Shown piece by piece: positions 10,799-19,485 of a stretch of DNA of 64,000 bases. Origin of the DNA: Candidatus Gastranaerophilales bacterium (GTDB lineage: Bacteria > Cyanobacteriota > Vampirovibrionia > Gastranaerophilales > Gastranaerophilaceae); contig CALURI010000002.1 of the NCBI GenBank assembly GCA_944323135.1, positions 62,001-126,000 on the forward strand. Reading direction: 5' to 3'. The stretch's first letter is position 1, and each line of letters starts with the position of its first letter. Under the pieces are notes generated by a model, which saw only the letters and a list, made by a program, of their open reading frames with translations, was not told where the DNA came from and made no database searches. A program made the translations under genes and the position numbers.

Positions 10799-11671
10799 TT
10801 ACACAAATAATAAAATACAAATCAACAAAGAATAATAAACCATTAAATTTCTTGGTTTTAATAATCTATAATAAAATTCTTTAGTATCACCACCACATAC
10901 AAAAGACTGAAGAGAGCGATAAATATCAAATACAAAAGGGAAAAGTAAAAAAGTTACTAAAATAAAATAATTTTTCAACATAAAAGCCAAAATAGCAGTA
11001 AAGAAATACCCCAGTCCGTAAACAACAAAAATACCTTTCAAAGCTTTTGACTTATTTCCGATACGACAAACCAAAGTTTTTTTATGTGCACACATATCAC
11101 CCTCAAAATCCAAAATAGTATGCACATAAAGTAAGCCCACAGTAAACATAACAACAGCAAGTGACAAAATCAAAACAACAAAAGAAAACCCTCCACACAT
11201 AACAAAATAAACCCCTTCAAAAAGTAAAGGACCAAAAGCTATTCCTACAGCTAACTCACTTAATCCGTTTTGAGAAAGCTTTGCATAAATGAGAGTAATA
11301 ATCCCGCCGATAAATGCAAGAACAATAACAGGGAGTCCGCACCTTATAAAAAGAAAAAATCCTGCCAGACAAGCAAAAGTACAATAAATCAAAACCACAT
11401 TCAAAACATCTTTTAAAGTAGCTTTACCCTCTTTTATATAAGCACACTTACATTTTTGAGAATTTTCAGTTAATTTTTTATAATCAATATAATCATCAAA
11501 CAAATTTGTTGCAAGATGCGCAAAAGTAATTCCAATTAAAGCAACAATACCATTTAGGATATTTCCGCCCTCTTTAAATGAATAAACAAAAATCACAAGC
11601 CAAGATAACAATGTCATAGGTAATGAAAAAATTCTTGAATTTTCAAGCCAAAATAATATTTTTTTTATCAT
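10799..11671 (-). CDS. UbiA-family prenyltransferase (MenA-like)
   Basis: A 290-residue inner-membrane prenyltransferase with about eight hydrophobic segments. The first Asp-rich motif is ATNLFDDYIDYKK and the second is LDFEGDMCAHKKTLVCRIG, which matches the D-x-x-x-D...K-R/K-T-L-x-x-R-x-G pattern of MenA more than UbiA or protohaem farnesyltransferase. A role in attaching an isoprenoid tail to a quinone precursor is likely but not certain. Its ATG overlaps the stop of the 72-residue protein upstream (ATGA), so it is the last gene of the nanE operon. Confidence 0.8.
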   Translation of the reverse strand: MIKKILFWLENSRIFSLPMTLLSWLVIFVYSFKEGGNILNGIVALIGITFAHLATNLFDDYIDYKKLTENSQKCKCAYIKEGKATLKDVLNVVLIYCTFACLAGFFLFIRCGLPVIVLAFIGGIITLIYAKLSQNGLSELAVGIAFGPLLFEGVYFVMCGGFSFVVLILSLAVVMFTVGLLYVHTILDFEGDMCAHKKTLVCRIGNKSKALKGIFVVYGLGYFFTAILAFMLKNYFILVTFLLFPFVFDIYRSLQSFVCGGDTKEFYYRLLKPRNLMVYYSLLICILLFV

Positions 11672-11886
11672 CCTAAAAGATTTTCCATTCCCTTTACATC
11701 TTCATAACTTGCACCAGCCTCAAGGATTTCCTCAGCCGTAAGGCCAAAAAGAGTTATCAGCGAATAAGCTTCTTTTTTATTTGATTGTAAAAATTCTGCA
11801 GCCTCTTTAACAGCTTCTTCACGGGTTAAATTAGTTAATTGAAAATTTTTACCTTTATAAATAATTCTTTTTTTCGATTTTCCCAA
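11668..11886 (-). CDS. Small orphan protein, 72 residues
   Basis: Unrecognised small cytosolic protein: a basic N-terminus (KSKKRIIYKGKNFQ) followed by an acidic helical region (LTREEAVKEAAEFL and LTAEEILEAG). It starts with TTG at 11886, one base after the ROK kinase stop, with GGGGG as the likely ribosome-binding site. Its end overlaps the prenyltransferase start by four bases. Tight coupling on both sides supports a real gene. Confidence 0.6.
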   Translation of the reverse strand: MGKSKKRIIYKGKNFQLTNLTREEAVKEAAEFLQSNKKEAYSLITLFGLTAEEILEAGASYEDVKGMENLLG

Positions 11887-11887
11887 T

Positions 11888-12754
11888 CTACTTTACCCCC
11901 AAAGCTAATAATGCAGCTCCAATCATTCCGGAATAATTGCCTGCAGAAGCTTTTACAACCCTAAAAGGTGTCGTCACAATTTCTTTATTTGCCTGCTTTT
12001 CTAAATAATCAATATCAACAAATTCTGCCATTGAACCAGATAAAACAATACAATCCGGATCAAATATATTTGCAAGACCAATAATTCCTTCTAAAATATC
12101 ATTTTGCCATTTTTCAAGGATTTTTTTCATCATAGGTCTGTCATTATTTTCAATAACATCATAAGTTGTAATATCAGGATCTCCGGAAATTTCCTCTGCA
12201 GTCTTTTTTAACCCTGTACCGGAAGCATAAGCTTCAAAGCAATCATAACTTCCGCAAGTACATTTTCTGTGCTTATCAGTACGCATTTTAAAATGCATTT
12301 CACCTGCTGCGCCATTTTTACCTTTGTATAATTTGTTATCCAAAATAATTCCGCCGCCAACACCTGTTCCAAGTGTCAACATAACTGAATAAGGCATTCC
12401 TTTAGATGAACCGATAACATGTTCTGCCCAAGCCGCAGCATTTGCATCATTTTCAACAAACACAGGCTTTTTACTCAAACTATTGAAATCCATTTCAGGA
12501 TAACCAGCAGCAATATTTCCGGTTGAACCGAGAATTTTATTGTTTTCATTATTAACAGCTCCGCAAGTTGCAAAGGCTATAACATCAACTTCATTTTCAT
12601 ATTTTGAAATTATTTCTTCAAATAGAGCTCTTATTTCATTAAAAGTTTTAGGAGTATGATGTTTTTCAACTTCAGTCAGAATTTCCCCTTTTTCATTAAT
12701 AATAGTATTATAAATTTTAGTTCCGCCAACATCTATTGCTAACGCTTTTTTCAT
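11888..12754 (-). CDS. ROK-family sugar kinase, probably N-acetylmannosamine kinase
   Basis: A 288-residue cytosolic kinase with IDVGGTK at 7-13 (phosphate-1 loop), ENDANAAAWAEH (substrate/catalytic Asp), LGTGVGGGII and the ROK zinc motif CTCGSYDCFE. It should phosphorylate a hexose or N-acylhexosamine with ATP. Because nanE ends only two bases upstream, ManNAc is the most plausible substrate, which would make it a NanK equivalent. The ATG at 12754 has GAGGGGG five bases upstream; longer in-frame versions overlap nanE without a ribosome-binding site. Confidence 0.85.
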   Translation of the reverse strand: MKKALAIDVGGTKIYNTIINEKGEILTEVEKHHTPKTFNEIRALFEEIISKYENEVDVIAFATCGAVNNENNKILGSTGNIAAGYPEMDFNSLSKKPVFVENDANAAAWAEHVIGSSKGMPYSVMLTLGTGVGGGIILDNKLYKGKNGAAGEMHFKMRTDKHRKCTCGSYDCFEAYASGTGLKKTAEEISGDPDITTYDVIENNDRPMMKKILEKWQNDILEGIIGLANIFDPDCIVLSGSMAEFVDIDYLEKQANKEIVTTPFRVVKASAGNYSGMIGAALLALGVK

Positions 12755-12756
12755 TC

Positions 12757-13440
12757 TTACCCCCTCTGCACAAACCTTTTTGTAATTAATTGCGGTCTTG
12801 TAATTGCAGAACCTATTACAACACAATGAGCGCCAAGTTCAAATGCTCTATCAACTTCTTCAGGCTCCCAAATACGACCTTCTAAAACTACGGGCAAATT
12901 AGTATTATCAACCAATTGTTTTAATAATTCAAAATCAGGACCGGAACCTCTGTTTTGAGAAAATTGAGTATACCCGGAAAGAGTTGTAGATAAAATATTT
13001 GCACCTAATTTTTCAGCATTTATACCTTCTTCCAATGTTGAAATATCAGCCATTGAAACTCTATTATTAATTTTTACATATTTAATTAACTCTTCTAACC
13101 TTGCGCCATTCGGTCTTTCTCTCATAGTACCGTCAAAAGCAATAATATCAGCACCTGCTTCAACCAGCTCTATTACCTCTTTTAAAGTCGGAGTAATATA
13201 AACAATTTCCTGCCAATTTGAAGGAATAATATCAGGTTTTGTAAGTCCGATAACAGGCACATCAAAAAGATGTTTTGCATTTTTAACATCTCTTGCACCT
13301 GCGACACGCAAACCACCTGCTCCGCCTTTTACAACCGATTTCATCATTGCAACCATACATTTTTCAAGATACAAAGGCTCTGATGGCATTGCCTGACAGG
13401 ATACAACAACTTTTCCCTTTAAACGATTTATTATATTCAT
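12757..13440 (-). CDS. nanE: N-acylmannosamine-6-phosphate 2-epimerase
   Basis: A TIM-barrel epimerase of 227 residues that interconverts ManNAc-6-P and GlcNAc-6-P in sialic acid and ManNAc use. Family marks are VVSCQAMPSEPLY near the N-terminus, GAGGLRVAGARDV, DIIAFDGTMRERPNG and VLEGRIWEPEEV. The chosen ATG at 13440 lies six bases after TATAAT with no ribosome-binding site, so the transcript is probably leaderless; an ATG 15 bases earlier overlaps that -10 box. No nanA lyase is in the window. Confidence 0.92.
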   Translation of the reverse strand: MNIINRLKGKVVVSCQAMPSEPLYLEKCMVAMMKSVVKGGAGGLRVAGARDVKNAKHLFDVPVIGLTKPDIIPSNWQEIVYITPTLKEVIELVEAGADIIAFDGTMRERPNGARLEELIKYVKINNRVSMADISTLEEGINAEKLGANILSTTLSGYTQFSQNRGSGPDFELLKQLVDNTNLPVVLEGRIWEPEEVDRAFELGAHCVVIGSAITRPQLITKRFVQRG

Positions 13441-13451
13441 ACAAGTATTAT
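13440..13451 (-). promoter_or_regulatory. -10 box abutting the nanE ATG
   Basis: Minus-strand TATAAT (13451-13446), six bases, then ATG at 13440. A matching -35 is weak. There is no ribosome-binding site before the ATG. Confidence 0.5.
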
Positions 13452-13514
13452 ACATTAAAAATTTTTATTTGAGGTATAATAATTAAAAAGAATTATAATC
13501 AAGGGAAATTGAAG

Positions 13515-14843
13515 ATGAAAAAAAGTTTAGTAAAATATCCGTACCTTACAGAAGATGTAGAAATTTACGAAAGAGAAAACGGTCACAAAATTGTTCTTGC
13601 ACATAAAGAAGGAGAACTTGTAAACGTAAGCACCTGGGTAAAAACAGGTTCAATAAATGAAGACGACAAAAATAACGGAATTTCACATTTTCTTGAACAT
13701 TTAATGTTTAAAGGAACTCACAAACACAAAGCCGGATATTTTGACAAAACTTTAGAAGCAAAAGGCGCTATTGTAAATGCCGCAACCTGGAAGGATTACA
13801 CATTTTATTATGTAACACTTCCAAAAGGTAAAAACAATGCTGATTTAAATCTTGCAATAGAACTTCATGCTGATATGATGCTGGATCCAATTCTTCCAAA
13901 AGAAGAAATAGGAGCTCCGTTCAACTTAAACGATCCTAAAGTTACGGATAAACGCGAACGACACGTTGTTATTGAAGAAATAAGAATGCGCAAAGATCAA
14001 AACTGGACAAAAGTTTATAACGCTTGTAACTTTAACATGTATAAAAAACACCCATACAAACGAGATGTAATTGGTACTCCAGAAATAATTTCTCAAGTAA
14101 CAAGAGATGAAATTATGAACTATTATCAAACCTTCTATTCCCCTGAAAATATGACAACAATTATTGTAGGAGATTTTGATAAAGAAAATATTTTAAAGAA
14201 AGTTGAAACAGAATTTGACTTTAAATGTCGTCCAAACGCTCCTAAAAAAATTAACGAAATAGATTCTCCTACTGACCATACAATAGTAGTTGAAAACAAA
14301 GCCAAAACAAACACATCATATTTAATGATTGGATTTCTAGGTCCAAAAGCAAATCAATTAAAAGAAAATATAGAACTGGATATTATCAGCATAATTTTGG
14401 GTGAAAGTACAAGTTCAAGATTATATCAAAATTTAATAGAAAAACAACCTGAACCGGTTTTCAATATGGCTAATGCTGAACACTATCAATTCAAAGACGG
14501 CAACAACTTCTTTATACAAGCAAACTTTAAACCAGAAAAACGAGAAAAAGCAATTGAACTTGTAAAAAAAGAATTATCAAACCTTTTAACAAACAAAATT
14601 ACAAAAGAAGAACTGGAAAAAGCAAAGAAAAAAATTAAATCACGTTTTGCATATTCCGCAGAAACCGTATCTGAAATCGGAGAAACAATCGGTTATTATA
14701 TGACTGTTTGTGAGGACTTGAAACTAATCGAAAACTATTTAAAAGATTTAGAAGAAATAACTGTGGAAGATTTAGAAAATACAATAAAACAGTATTTGAA
14801 TATCAATAATGCAGTATTATCAATTCTTGAACCTGAAAAATAA
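13515..14843 (+). CDS. M16-family zinc peptidase
   Basis: A 442-residue insulinase-type metalloprotease. The inverted zinc motif HFLEH lies at 58-62 (ISHFLEHLMFKGT), with the distal Glu in the EEIRM region downstream. The C-terminal half is the usual inactive M16 repeat (LGESTSSRLYQNL). It has no signal peptide, so it is probably cytosolic and degrades peptides. The ATG at 13515 has AAGGGA eight bases upstream; a TTG six bases earlier is too close to it. Family-4 uracil glycosylase follows 22 bases downstream. Confidence 0.92.
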   Translation: MKKSLVKYPYLTEDVEIYERENGHKIVLAHKEGELVNVSTWVKTGSINEDDKNNGISHFLEHLMFKGTHKHKAGYFDKTLEAKGAIVNAATWKDYTFYYVTLPKGKNNADLNLAIELHADMMLDPILPKEEIGAPFNLNDPKVTDKRERHVVIEEIRMRKDQNWTKVYNACNFNMYKKHPYKRDVIGTPEIISQVTRDEIMNYYQTFYSPENMTTIIVGDFDKENILKKVETEFDFKCRPNAPKKINEIDSPTDHTIVVENKAKTNTSYLMIGFLGPKANQLKENIELDIISIILGESTSSRLYQNLIEKQPEPVFNMANAEHYQFKDGNNFFIQANFKPEKREKAIELVKKELSNLLTNKITKEELEKAKKKIKSRFAYSAETVSEIGETIGYYMTVCEDLKLIENYLKDLEEITVEDLENTIKQYLNINNAVLSILEPEK

Positions 14844-14865
14844 TAAATTAAATAAGGAATAAATT

Positions 14866-15465
14866 ATGCAAGAAGCAACTTCAAATGAGATTGAACTACT
14901 CGAAAAAATAAGAGAAAAATGTTCTTCATGCCAAAAATGTTCCTTAGGGAAAACAAGAACAAATATTGTATTTTCCGGAGGAATACCAAACCACAAGCTT
15001 ATGTTAATAGGAGAAGCTCCTGGATACTATGAAGATCAAAAAGGAGAGCCTTTTGTTGGAAAAGCCGGACAATTATTAGATAAGATTTTTGCATCAGTCG
15101 GCTTATCAAGGCAAAATGATGTATATATCTGCAACACTTTAAAATGCCGTCCGCCTGAAAATCGAGACCCTCTACCTGATGAAAAAGCAGCTTGCAAAGA
15201 ATATTTAGACGCTCAAATAGAAATTTTAAAACCGAGAATAATACTTCTTTGCGGACGGGTAGCGGTTAATTCTATGCTTAATACCAATCAAGGCATTACA
15301 AAACTCAGAGGCAAATGGTTTGAAGGTCCTTATATGTCAAAAATGATGCCTATTTTTCACCCGTCATATCTTTTAAGGAATGATTCACGAGAAAAAGGAA
15401 GTCCTAAATGGCTTATGTGGCAAGATATTCAAGAGATTAAAAGAGTTTATTCTCAAATGGATTAG
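14866..15465 (+). CDS. Type-4 uracil-DNA glycosylase
   Basis: A 199-residue base-excision-repair enzyme that removes uracil from DNA. Residues 19-25 (CSSCQKC) begin the 4Fe-4S cluster site. GEAPG at 49-53 plus EDQKGEPFVGKAG is the family-4 active-site region, and FHPSYLLRN near the C-terminus is the second motif. The closest named relatives are bacterial family-4 UDGs first annotated as SPO1 DNA polymerase-related proteins. A ribosome-binding site AAGGAA precedes the ATG. The gene ends 12 bases before the convergent pseudopilin-like gene. Confidence 0.93.
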   Translation: MQEATSNEIELLEKIREKCSSCQKCSLGKTRTNIVFSGGIPNHKLMLIGEAPGYYEDQKGEPFVGKAGQLLDKIFASVGLSRQNDVYICNTLKCRPPENRDPLPDEKAACKEYLDAQIEILKPRIILLCGRVAVNSMLNTNQGITKLRGKWFEGPYMSKMMPIFHPSYLLRNDSREKGSPKWLMWQDIQEIKRVYSQMD

Positions 15466-15477
15466 AGAATAATCCAA

Positions 15478-16104
15478 TTATTTATAAATATCTTGAATAT
15501 TCTTAATTTTTCCATCTTCAACGGGCAAGCAATATGTAACATTCGGGTGAAAATAATAGTTTCCGTTCGGACTTTTCATAATTACCAAACTAAAAAGGTC
15601 ATAACCTGTTTTATTAGGTCTTAAAAGCCCGTTACTGTCAACTGCAAAAATAGGTTTTGGAACATTTGCAGGCATATTAAATACAACAAGACTAGTTTTA
15701 TCGTTCATAACAAAAGCTTGATTATACCTATTCATCATATTTTCTGAAAATCCGGCACACTTAGCTGTATTTGAATATTTATTATATAAAGGAATACAAC
15801 CTTGTGATAAAGCATTATTTTTGCAATATTTGATAACTCTCAAATTAGTCGCAAAATTTTTATAAAATCTGTCACAACCGGAAAAATCACCTGGTACACC
15901 TCTTTTAGAACTGTAATAACAGCCGGTATCCCCGCCCATTTCATAAACAGTAGTAAGCAAAGCCTGAGAATACATTGAATACAATTTTTTGAAAGAAATA
16001 ACAGCAGATTTATCAATCAGCTTACATGTATACCAAACAGAGAAAAATAATATTACGATTAAATATATTCCCGTCATAATTAAAAGACGTTTTTTATCAG
16101 CCAT
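15478..16104 (-). CDS. Pseudopilin-like protein without a class III leader
   Basis: A 208-residue protein with one N-terminal membrane segment (IMTGIYLIVILFFSVWYTC) and an extracytoplasmic domain containing six or more cysteines. Near its C-terminus it carries VDSNGLLRPNKTGYDLFS, the DxNGxxxPNxxGxDxF motif also present in the three prepilin-like proteins of this window, but it lacks their FTLAE prepilin peptidase site. I infer a minor pilus or pseudopilus component that keeps its anchor. The start is the ATG at 16104, eight bases after the end of acetolactate synthase, so it is read through from ilvB. Confidence 0.6.
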   Translation of the reverse strand: MADKKRLLIMTGIYLIVILFFSVWYTCKLIDKSAVISFKKLYSMYSQALLTTVYEMGGDTGCYYSSKRGVPGDFSGCDRFYKNFATNLRVIKYCKNNALSQGCIPLYNKYSNTAKCAGFSENMMNRYNQAFVMNDKTSLVVFNMPANVPKPIFAVDSNGLLRPNKTGYDLFSLVIMKSPNGNYYFHPNVTYCLPVEDGKIKNIQDIYK

Positions 16105-16111
16105 AATTAAA

Positions 16112-17746
16112 TTACAACAACTCCATAGGTTCAATAACAAAATCTATAATAAAAGGTCCGTTAAAAGCAAAAGCCTTATCTATAGCGTCTTTAATATCTT
16201 CAATTCGCTCTACTCTAATTCCATTTGCGCCATAGCTTTGGGCTAATTTAACAAAATCAGGATTTGATATCTGCGTTGCAAAATATCTCTTATCACAGGA
16301 TTTTTCCTGAAATTGTCTAACCATACCAAGATAACCATTATTTAAAATAAATATCTTAACAGGCAGCTTATAATCCATACAAACAGCAAGTTCCTGCAAA
16401 TTCATCTGAAAAGAACCGTCACCGGATATACAAACAACCGCATGATTTTTATCCGCTACAGCAGCACCTATTGATGCAGGAAAACCAAATCCCATTGTTC
16501 CTAAACCGCCTGAAGTTATAAATTTTCTCGGGCAATTAAATTTTAAATATCTTGCCGCCCAAACTTGATGCTGCCCAACTTCTGTCGTAATAACCAAATT
16601 TTTATCTTTAATACATTCATGAATTTTTTGTAAAACTTCAAATGAATGCATTTTAGAAGAACGTTTCAAAGGTTTTAGAGAATTTGTTTTTAAACATATT
16701 GCCTCATTCAACCAATTATAATCATTTTTTAGACCTTCATTTTTTATAATTTCTAGCATCAAAGCTAAAACTTCTTTTGCGTCACCTTTAATACCATGTA
16801 TTGCAGGTATTATCCTTGAAATTTCCTTTTCGTTGATATCAAGCTGAATAAGTTTTTTACCAAACTCATTATTTTGAAAGCAACACCTTATTCTGTCATT
16901 AAATCTTGTCCCGACTGCAAAAATCAAATCTGCTTCCCTAACAATTTTATTAGCTGCAGGATGTCCGAAAATCCCTATCATACCAATAAAATTTTCATCA
17001 TCTTCCGGAAAAGTTCCAAGTCCCATCATTGTAGAAACAACAGGGATATTTAAATATTTTGCAAATTCAAAAATCTCTCTTGATGCATCAGATTGAACGA
17101 CTCCACCTCCTGATATTATTAAAGGTTTTTGTGAATGTAATATCATATTCAATGCTGACTTAACATCATTCAAAACAATTTCAGGTTTATTAATATTTAT
17201 AATAACATTTTCATCAAAATCAGTGCATTCCGTAAAAACATTTTTAGTAATATCAACAAGAACAGGACCTTGTTTATCTGACATTGCACAGTTATAGGCA
17301 TCTATAAGAGTCTTTTCCAAGTCACAAACATTTTTTACCTGAAAATTTTTTTTAGTACAAGACTTTGTTATATCAATAATATCAACTTCCTGAAAAGCAT
17401 CTTGATGTAAAAGTTCAGACAAAACCTGACCGGTAATTACAACAAGCGGATATCCGTCAAGATAAGCATTTGCAAGACCTGTTACAACATTTGTAGCTCC
17501 GGGGCCGGATGTCACAAGTGCTACCCCGCATTTACCGCTCACTCTTGAATAACCTTCTGCCGCATGTACTGCTGCCTGTTCATGTCTGACAAGATAATGT
17601 TTTATAATATTCTGCCTGCTTAACGCATCATAAACATTCAATATAATACCGCCTGGATAACCGAATATAGTATCAATACCAAGTTTATTGAATGTTTCTA
17701 AAATTATTTGCGCCCCTGTAAGAGTTTTTGTTGTTATTGCAGGCAT
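16112..17746 (-). CDS. ilvB: Acetolactate synthase, large subunit
   Basis: A 544-residue ThDP- and FAD-dependent enzyme that condenses pyruvate (with pyruvate or 2-oxobutyrate) as the first step of branched-chain amino-acid synthesis. GYPGGIILNVYDA, the catalytic Glu in LVRHEQAAVHAAEGYSR, and the ThDP motif GDGSFQMNLQEL...NNGYLGMVRQ are all present. No ilvN regulatory subunit gene is adjacent; instead a pseudopilin-like gene follows. GGAG lies ten bases before the ATG. Confidence 0.95.
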   Translation of the reverse strand: MPAITTKTLTGAQIILETFNKLGIDTIFGYPGGIILNVYDALSRQNIIKHYLVRHEQAAVHAAEGYSRVSGKCGVALVTSGPGATNVVTGLANAYLDGYPLVVITGQVLSELLHQDAFQEVDIIDITKSCTKKNFQVKNVCDLEKTLIDAYNCAMSDKQGPVLVDITKNVFTECTDFDENVIININKPEIVLNDVKSALNMILHSQKPLIISGGGVVQSDASREIFEFAKYLNIPVVSTMMGLGTFPEDDENFIGMIGIFGHPAANKIVREADLIFAVGTRFNDRIRCCFQNNEFGKKLIQLDINEKEISRIIPAIHGIKGDAKEVLALMLEIIKNEGLKNDYNWLNEAICLKTNSLKPLKRSSKMHSFEVLQKIHECIKDKNLVITTEVGQHQVWAARYLKFNCPRKFITSGGLGTMGFGFPASIGAAVADKNHAVVCISGDGSFQMNLQELAVCMDYKLPVKIFILNNGYLGMVRQFQEKSCDKRYFATQISNPDFVKLAQSYGANGIRVERIEDIKDAIDKAFAFNGPFIIDFVIEPMELL

Positions 17747-17800
17747 AATAAAATAACTCCATTAATTATTTATTTAGTTTAACACAGTTGAACTTTAAAT

Positions 17801-17834
17801 GCAAAGAGCCGTCTTTAAAAAGACGGCTCTTTGC
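17801..17834 (-). terminator. Hairpin between the small secreted-protein genes and ilvB
   Basis: A perfect 16-bp stem, GCAAAGAGCCGTCTTT (17801-17816) and its complement (17819-17834). It lies downstream of the minus-strand gene ending at 17849 and before the ilvB start. The trailing T-run is weak, so attenuation or RNA-end protection is also possible. Confidence 0.65.
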
Positions 17835-17848
17835 CTAAAATTTTGAAC

Positions 17849-18175
17849 TTAGTCATCAGTAGAGAACAATTCTTTAATTAAATTTCTTTTCTTTTGTACT
17901 TTGTTCTTTTGTTCTTGAGCTTTCTTCTGTCTTTCTAATTGTTTTTGTTTTGCTTTAGCTTTTTTCTTTGCAAGTTTTTCTTCTCTTGCTTTTTTCTTTG
18001 CAGCTAATTTTTGTTGACGTTTAACTGATTTTTGATGAGCTTTTTGTTCTTTTTGAGCGACTGAACCAGTAACGTTATCTAACCATCTTGAAATCGGGCC
18101 TTGAGCTTCCGCTGCATAAACTGAAGACATCGACATAACAGCAATTGCAAGTAATACAGTTAATTTTTTCTTCAT
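17849..18175 (-). CDS. Secreted Lys/Gln-rich coiled-coil protein A
   Basis: A 108-residue protein with a signal peptide (KKKLTVLLAIAVMSMSSVYA, cleavage after AYAA-like VYAAEA). The mature part is extremely rich in Lys, Gln, Ala and Glu and should form one long charged helix. No known family is recognised. The ATG at 18175 has AAGGAG eight bases upstream, and the GTG two codons earlier is less likely. It is 12 bases behind a gene of the same design, and both are probably periplasmic. Confidence 0.65.
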   Translation of the reverse strand: MKKKLTVLLAIAVMSMSSVYAAEAQGPISRWLDNVTGSVAQKEQKAHQKSVKRQQKLAAKKKAREEKLAKKKAKAKQKQLERQKKAQEQKNKVQKKRNLIKELFSTDD

Positions 18176-18187
18176 AAACACTTCTCC

Positions 18188-18496
18188 TTATTCAGAAATC
18201 AATTGATTCCACAATTCTTTTTTCTGTTCATATTTTTGTTTTCTTGCCTTAGCAGCATCTTCTTTTGCTTTTTGATTTGCTTCTATTTTCTTTTGAAGTT
18301 CTTCTTTTTGTTTAGCACGAGCTTCTTCTCTTGCCTGTTGATCTTTTTGTAATTGTTTTTCAGTATCTACAATTTTTTGAGTATGTTTTTGAATAAATTT
18401 TTCTGTGTAAGTAGTAGAACCTGAATCTGCAGCATAAGCAATTGCGCCTGCGCTAATAACCAAAGATAATGATGCAACCAATAATTTCTTAATCAT
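18188..18496 (-). CDS. Secreted Lys/Gln-rich coiled-coil protein B
   Basis: A 102-residue protein of the same design as its downstream neighbour: a signal peptide (MIKKLLVASLSLVISAGAIA, then YAADSG) followed by a highly charged helix of Lys, Gln, Glu and Ala. GGAGAG precedes the ATG. No family is recognised. The two may be diverged duplicates, although sequence identity is confined to composition and layout. A periplasmic location is inferred, and binding to an anionic envelope polymer or a chaperone role is possible. Confidence 0.65.
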   Translation of the reverse strand: MIKKLLVASLSLVISAGAIAYAADSGSTTYTEKFIQKHTQKIVDTEKQLQKDQQAREEARAKQKEELQKKIEANQKAKEDAAKARKQKYEQKKELWNQLISE

Positions 18497-18530
18497 AATA
18501 AACTCTCCTTTTTAATACCTGAATATTATA

Positions 18531-19235
18531 CTAAATTAAATCATACATCGCAACTATTTTGTTAATACCATCTTTTGCAATGTTAAAAATCTTAATCATT
18601 TCTGACTGTTCGTAAGGTTCTCCTTCAGCAGTTGTTTGAAATTCTATTATTTTACCGCTTTTTGTCAATACGACATTACTGTCAACCTGCGCATGAGAAT
18701 CTTCTGCATAATCCAAGTCAAGTCTGACTTCACCGTCAACAATACCCGCTGATATCGCTCCTATCGGCTCAATTATCGGATTTTCATTTAAGATACCGTT
18801 TGCCAATAATTTTTCGACTGCTATTTTCAAAGCCAAAAAGCCTCCGCAAATACTTGCTGTTCGTGTTCCGCCATCTGCCTGAATAACATCTGCGTCAACA
18901 GTTATTGTTAAATCGGACATTTTTTCTAAATCAACACAAGCTCTCAAACTCCTGCCGATTAATCTTTGAATTTCCTGAGTTCTGCCGGATATTTTTGTTC
19001 TTTCTCTCTGGCATCTCGTGTTAGGAGCTGACGGTAAAAGAGAATATTCTGCAGTTACCCAGCCTCTTTTATCATCTTTATCCATCCATTTTGGTTTACC
19101 TTCTTCTACGGAAGCAGTTGTAATAACTTTTGTATCACCAAATTCAACAAGAACAGAACCAAGCGCATGTTTTGTATAATCTTTTATAAATTTGATTTCT
19201 CTTGTTTCATTATTTGCTCTGCCTTCTCTTTTCAT
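18531..19235 (-). CDS. rph: Ribonuclease PH
   Basis: A 234-residue phosphate-dependent 3'-5' exoribonuclease that trims tRNA 3' ends. Family marks are the N-terminal KREGRANNETREI, LVEFGDTKVITTASVEE, the RxxR-type ISGRTQEIQRLIGRSLR, and DADVIQADGGTRTASICG. AAAGGA is well placed before the ATG. Its two upstream neighbours, a zinc-ribbon protein and a membrane protein, are on the same strand with short gaps, suggesting one transcript. At least one tRNA in the window lacks an encoded CCA, which fits a need for 3' processing. Confidence 0.95.
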   Translation of the reverse strand: MKREGRANNETREIKFIKDYTKHALGSVLVEFGDTKVITTASVEEGKPKWMDKDDKRGWVTAEYSLLPSAPNTRCQRERTKISGRTQEIQRLIGRSLRACVDLEKMSDLTITVDADVIQADGGTRTASICGGFLALKIAVEKLLANGILNENPIIEPIGAISAGIVDGEVRLDLDYAEDSHAQVDSNVVLTKSGKIIEFQTTAEGEPYEQSEMIKIFNIAKDGINKIVAMYDLI

Positions 19236-19252
19236 AAGATTTATCCTTTCAA

Positions 19253-19480
19253 TTAATTACGTTTAACTTCATAATCCCACATATAAATTTGACCGCAATA
19301 TTTACAAACAGCATGATCATTCATAAACTGCAAATCAGGGATAAAAGTATAACCATCAACAGTTATAACAATATCTCCGTCTTTATTATATTCCTGCAAA
19401 AACTTTTTTTCACCTCTGTAATCTGGAGAAAACATTAATTCAAACTTATCAATTGATTTACAATTTTTGCATACAAACAT
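19253..19480 (-). CDS. Small zinc-ribbon-like protein
   Basis: A 75-residue protein with CKNC at residues 4-7 and CKYCG near residue 60, a two-knuckle zinc ribbon around a central beta-rich insert. No more specific family is recognised. It lies five bases after the membrane-protein gene and 17 before rph on the same strand. The ribosome-binding site is weak (GACGAG). A nucleic-acid or protein-binding role is inferred only. Confidence 0.65.
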   Translation of the reverse strand: MFVCKNCKSIDKFELMFSPDYRGEKKFLQEYNKDGDIVITVDGYTFIPDLQFMNDHAVCKYCGQIYMWDYEVKRN

Positions 19481-19485
19481 ATTTA

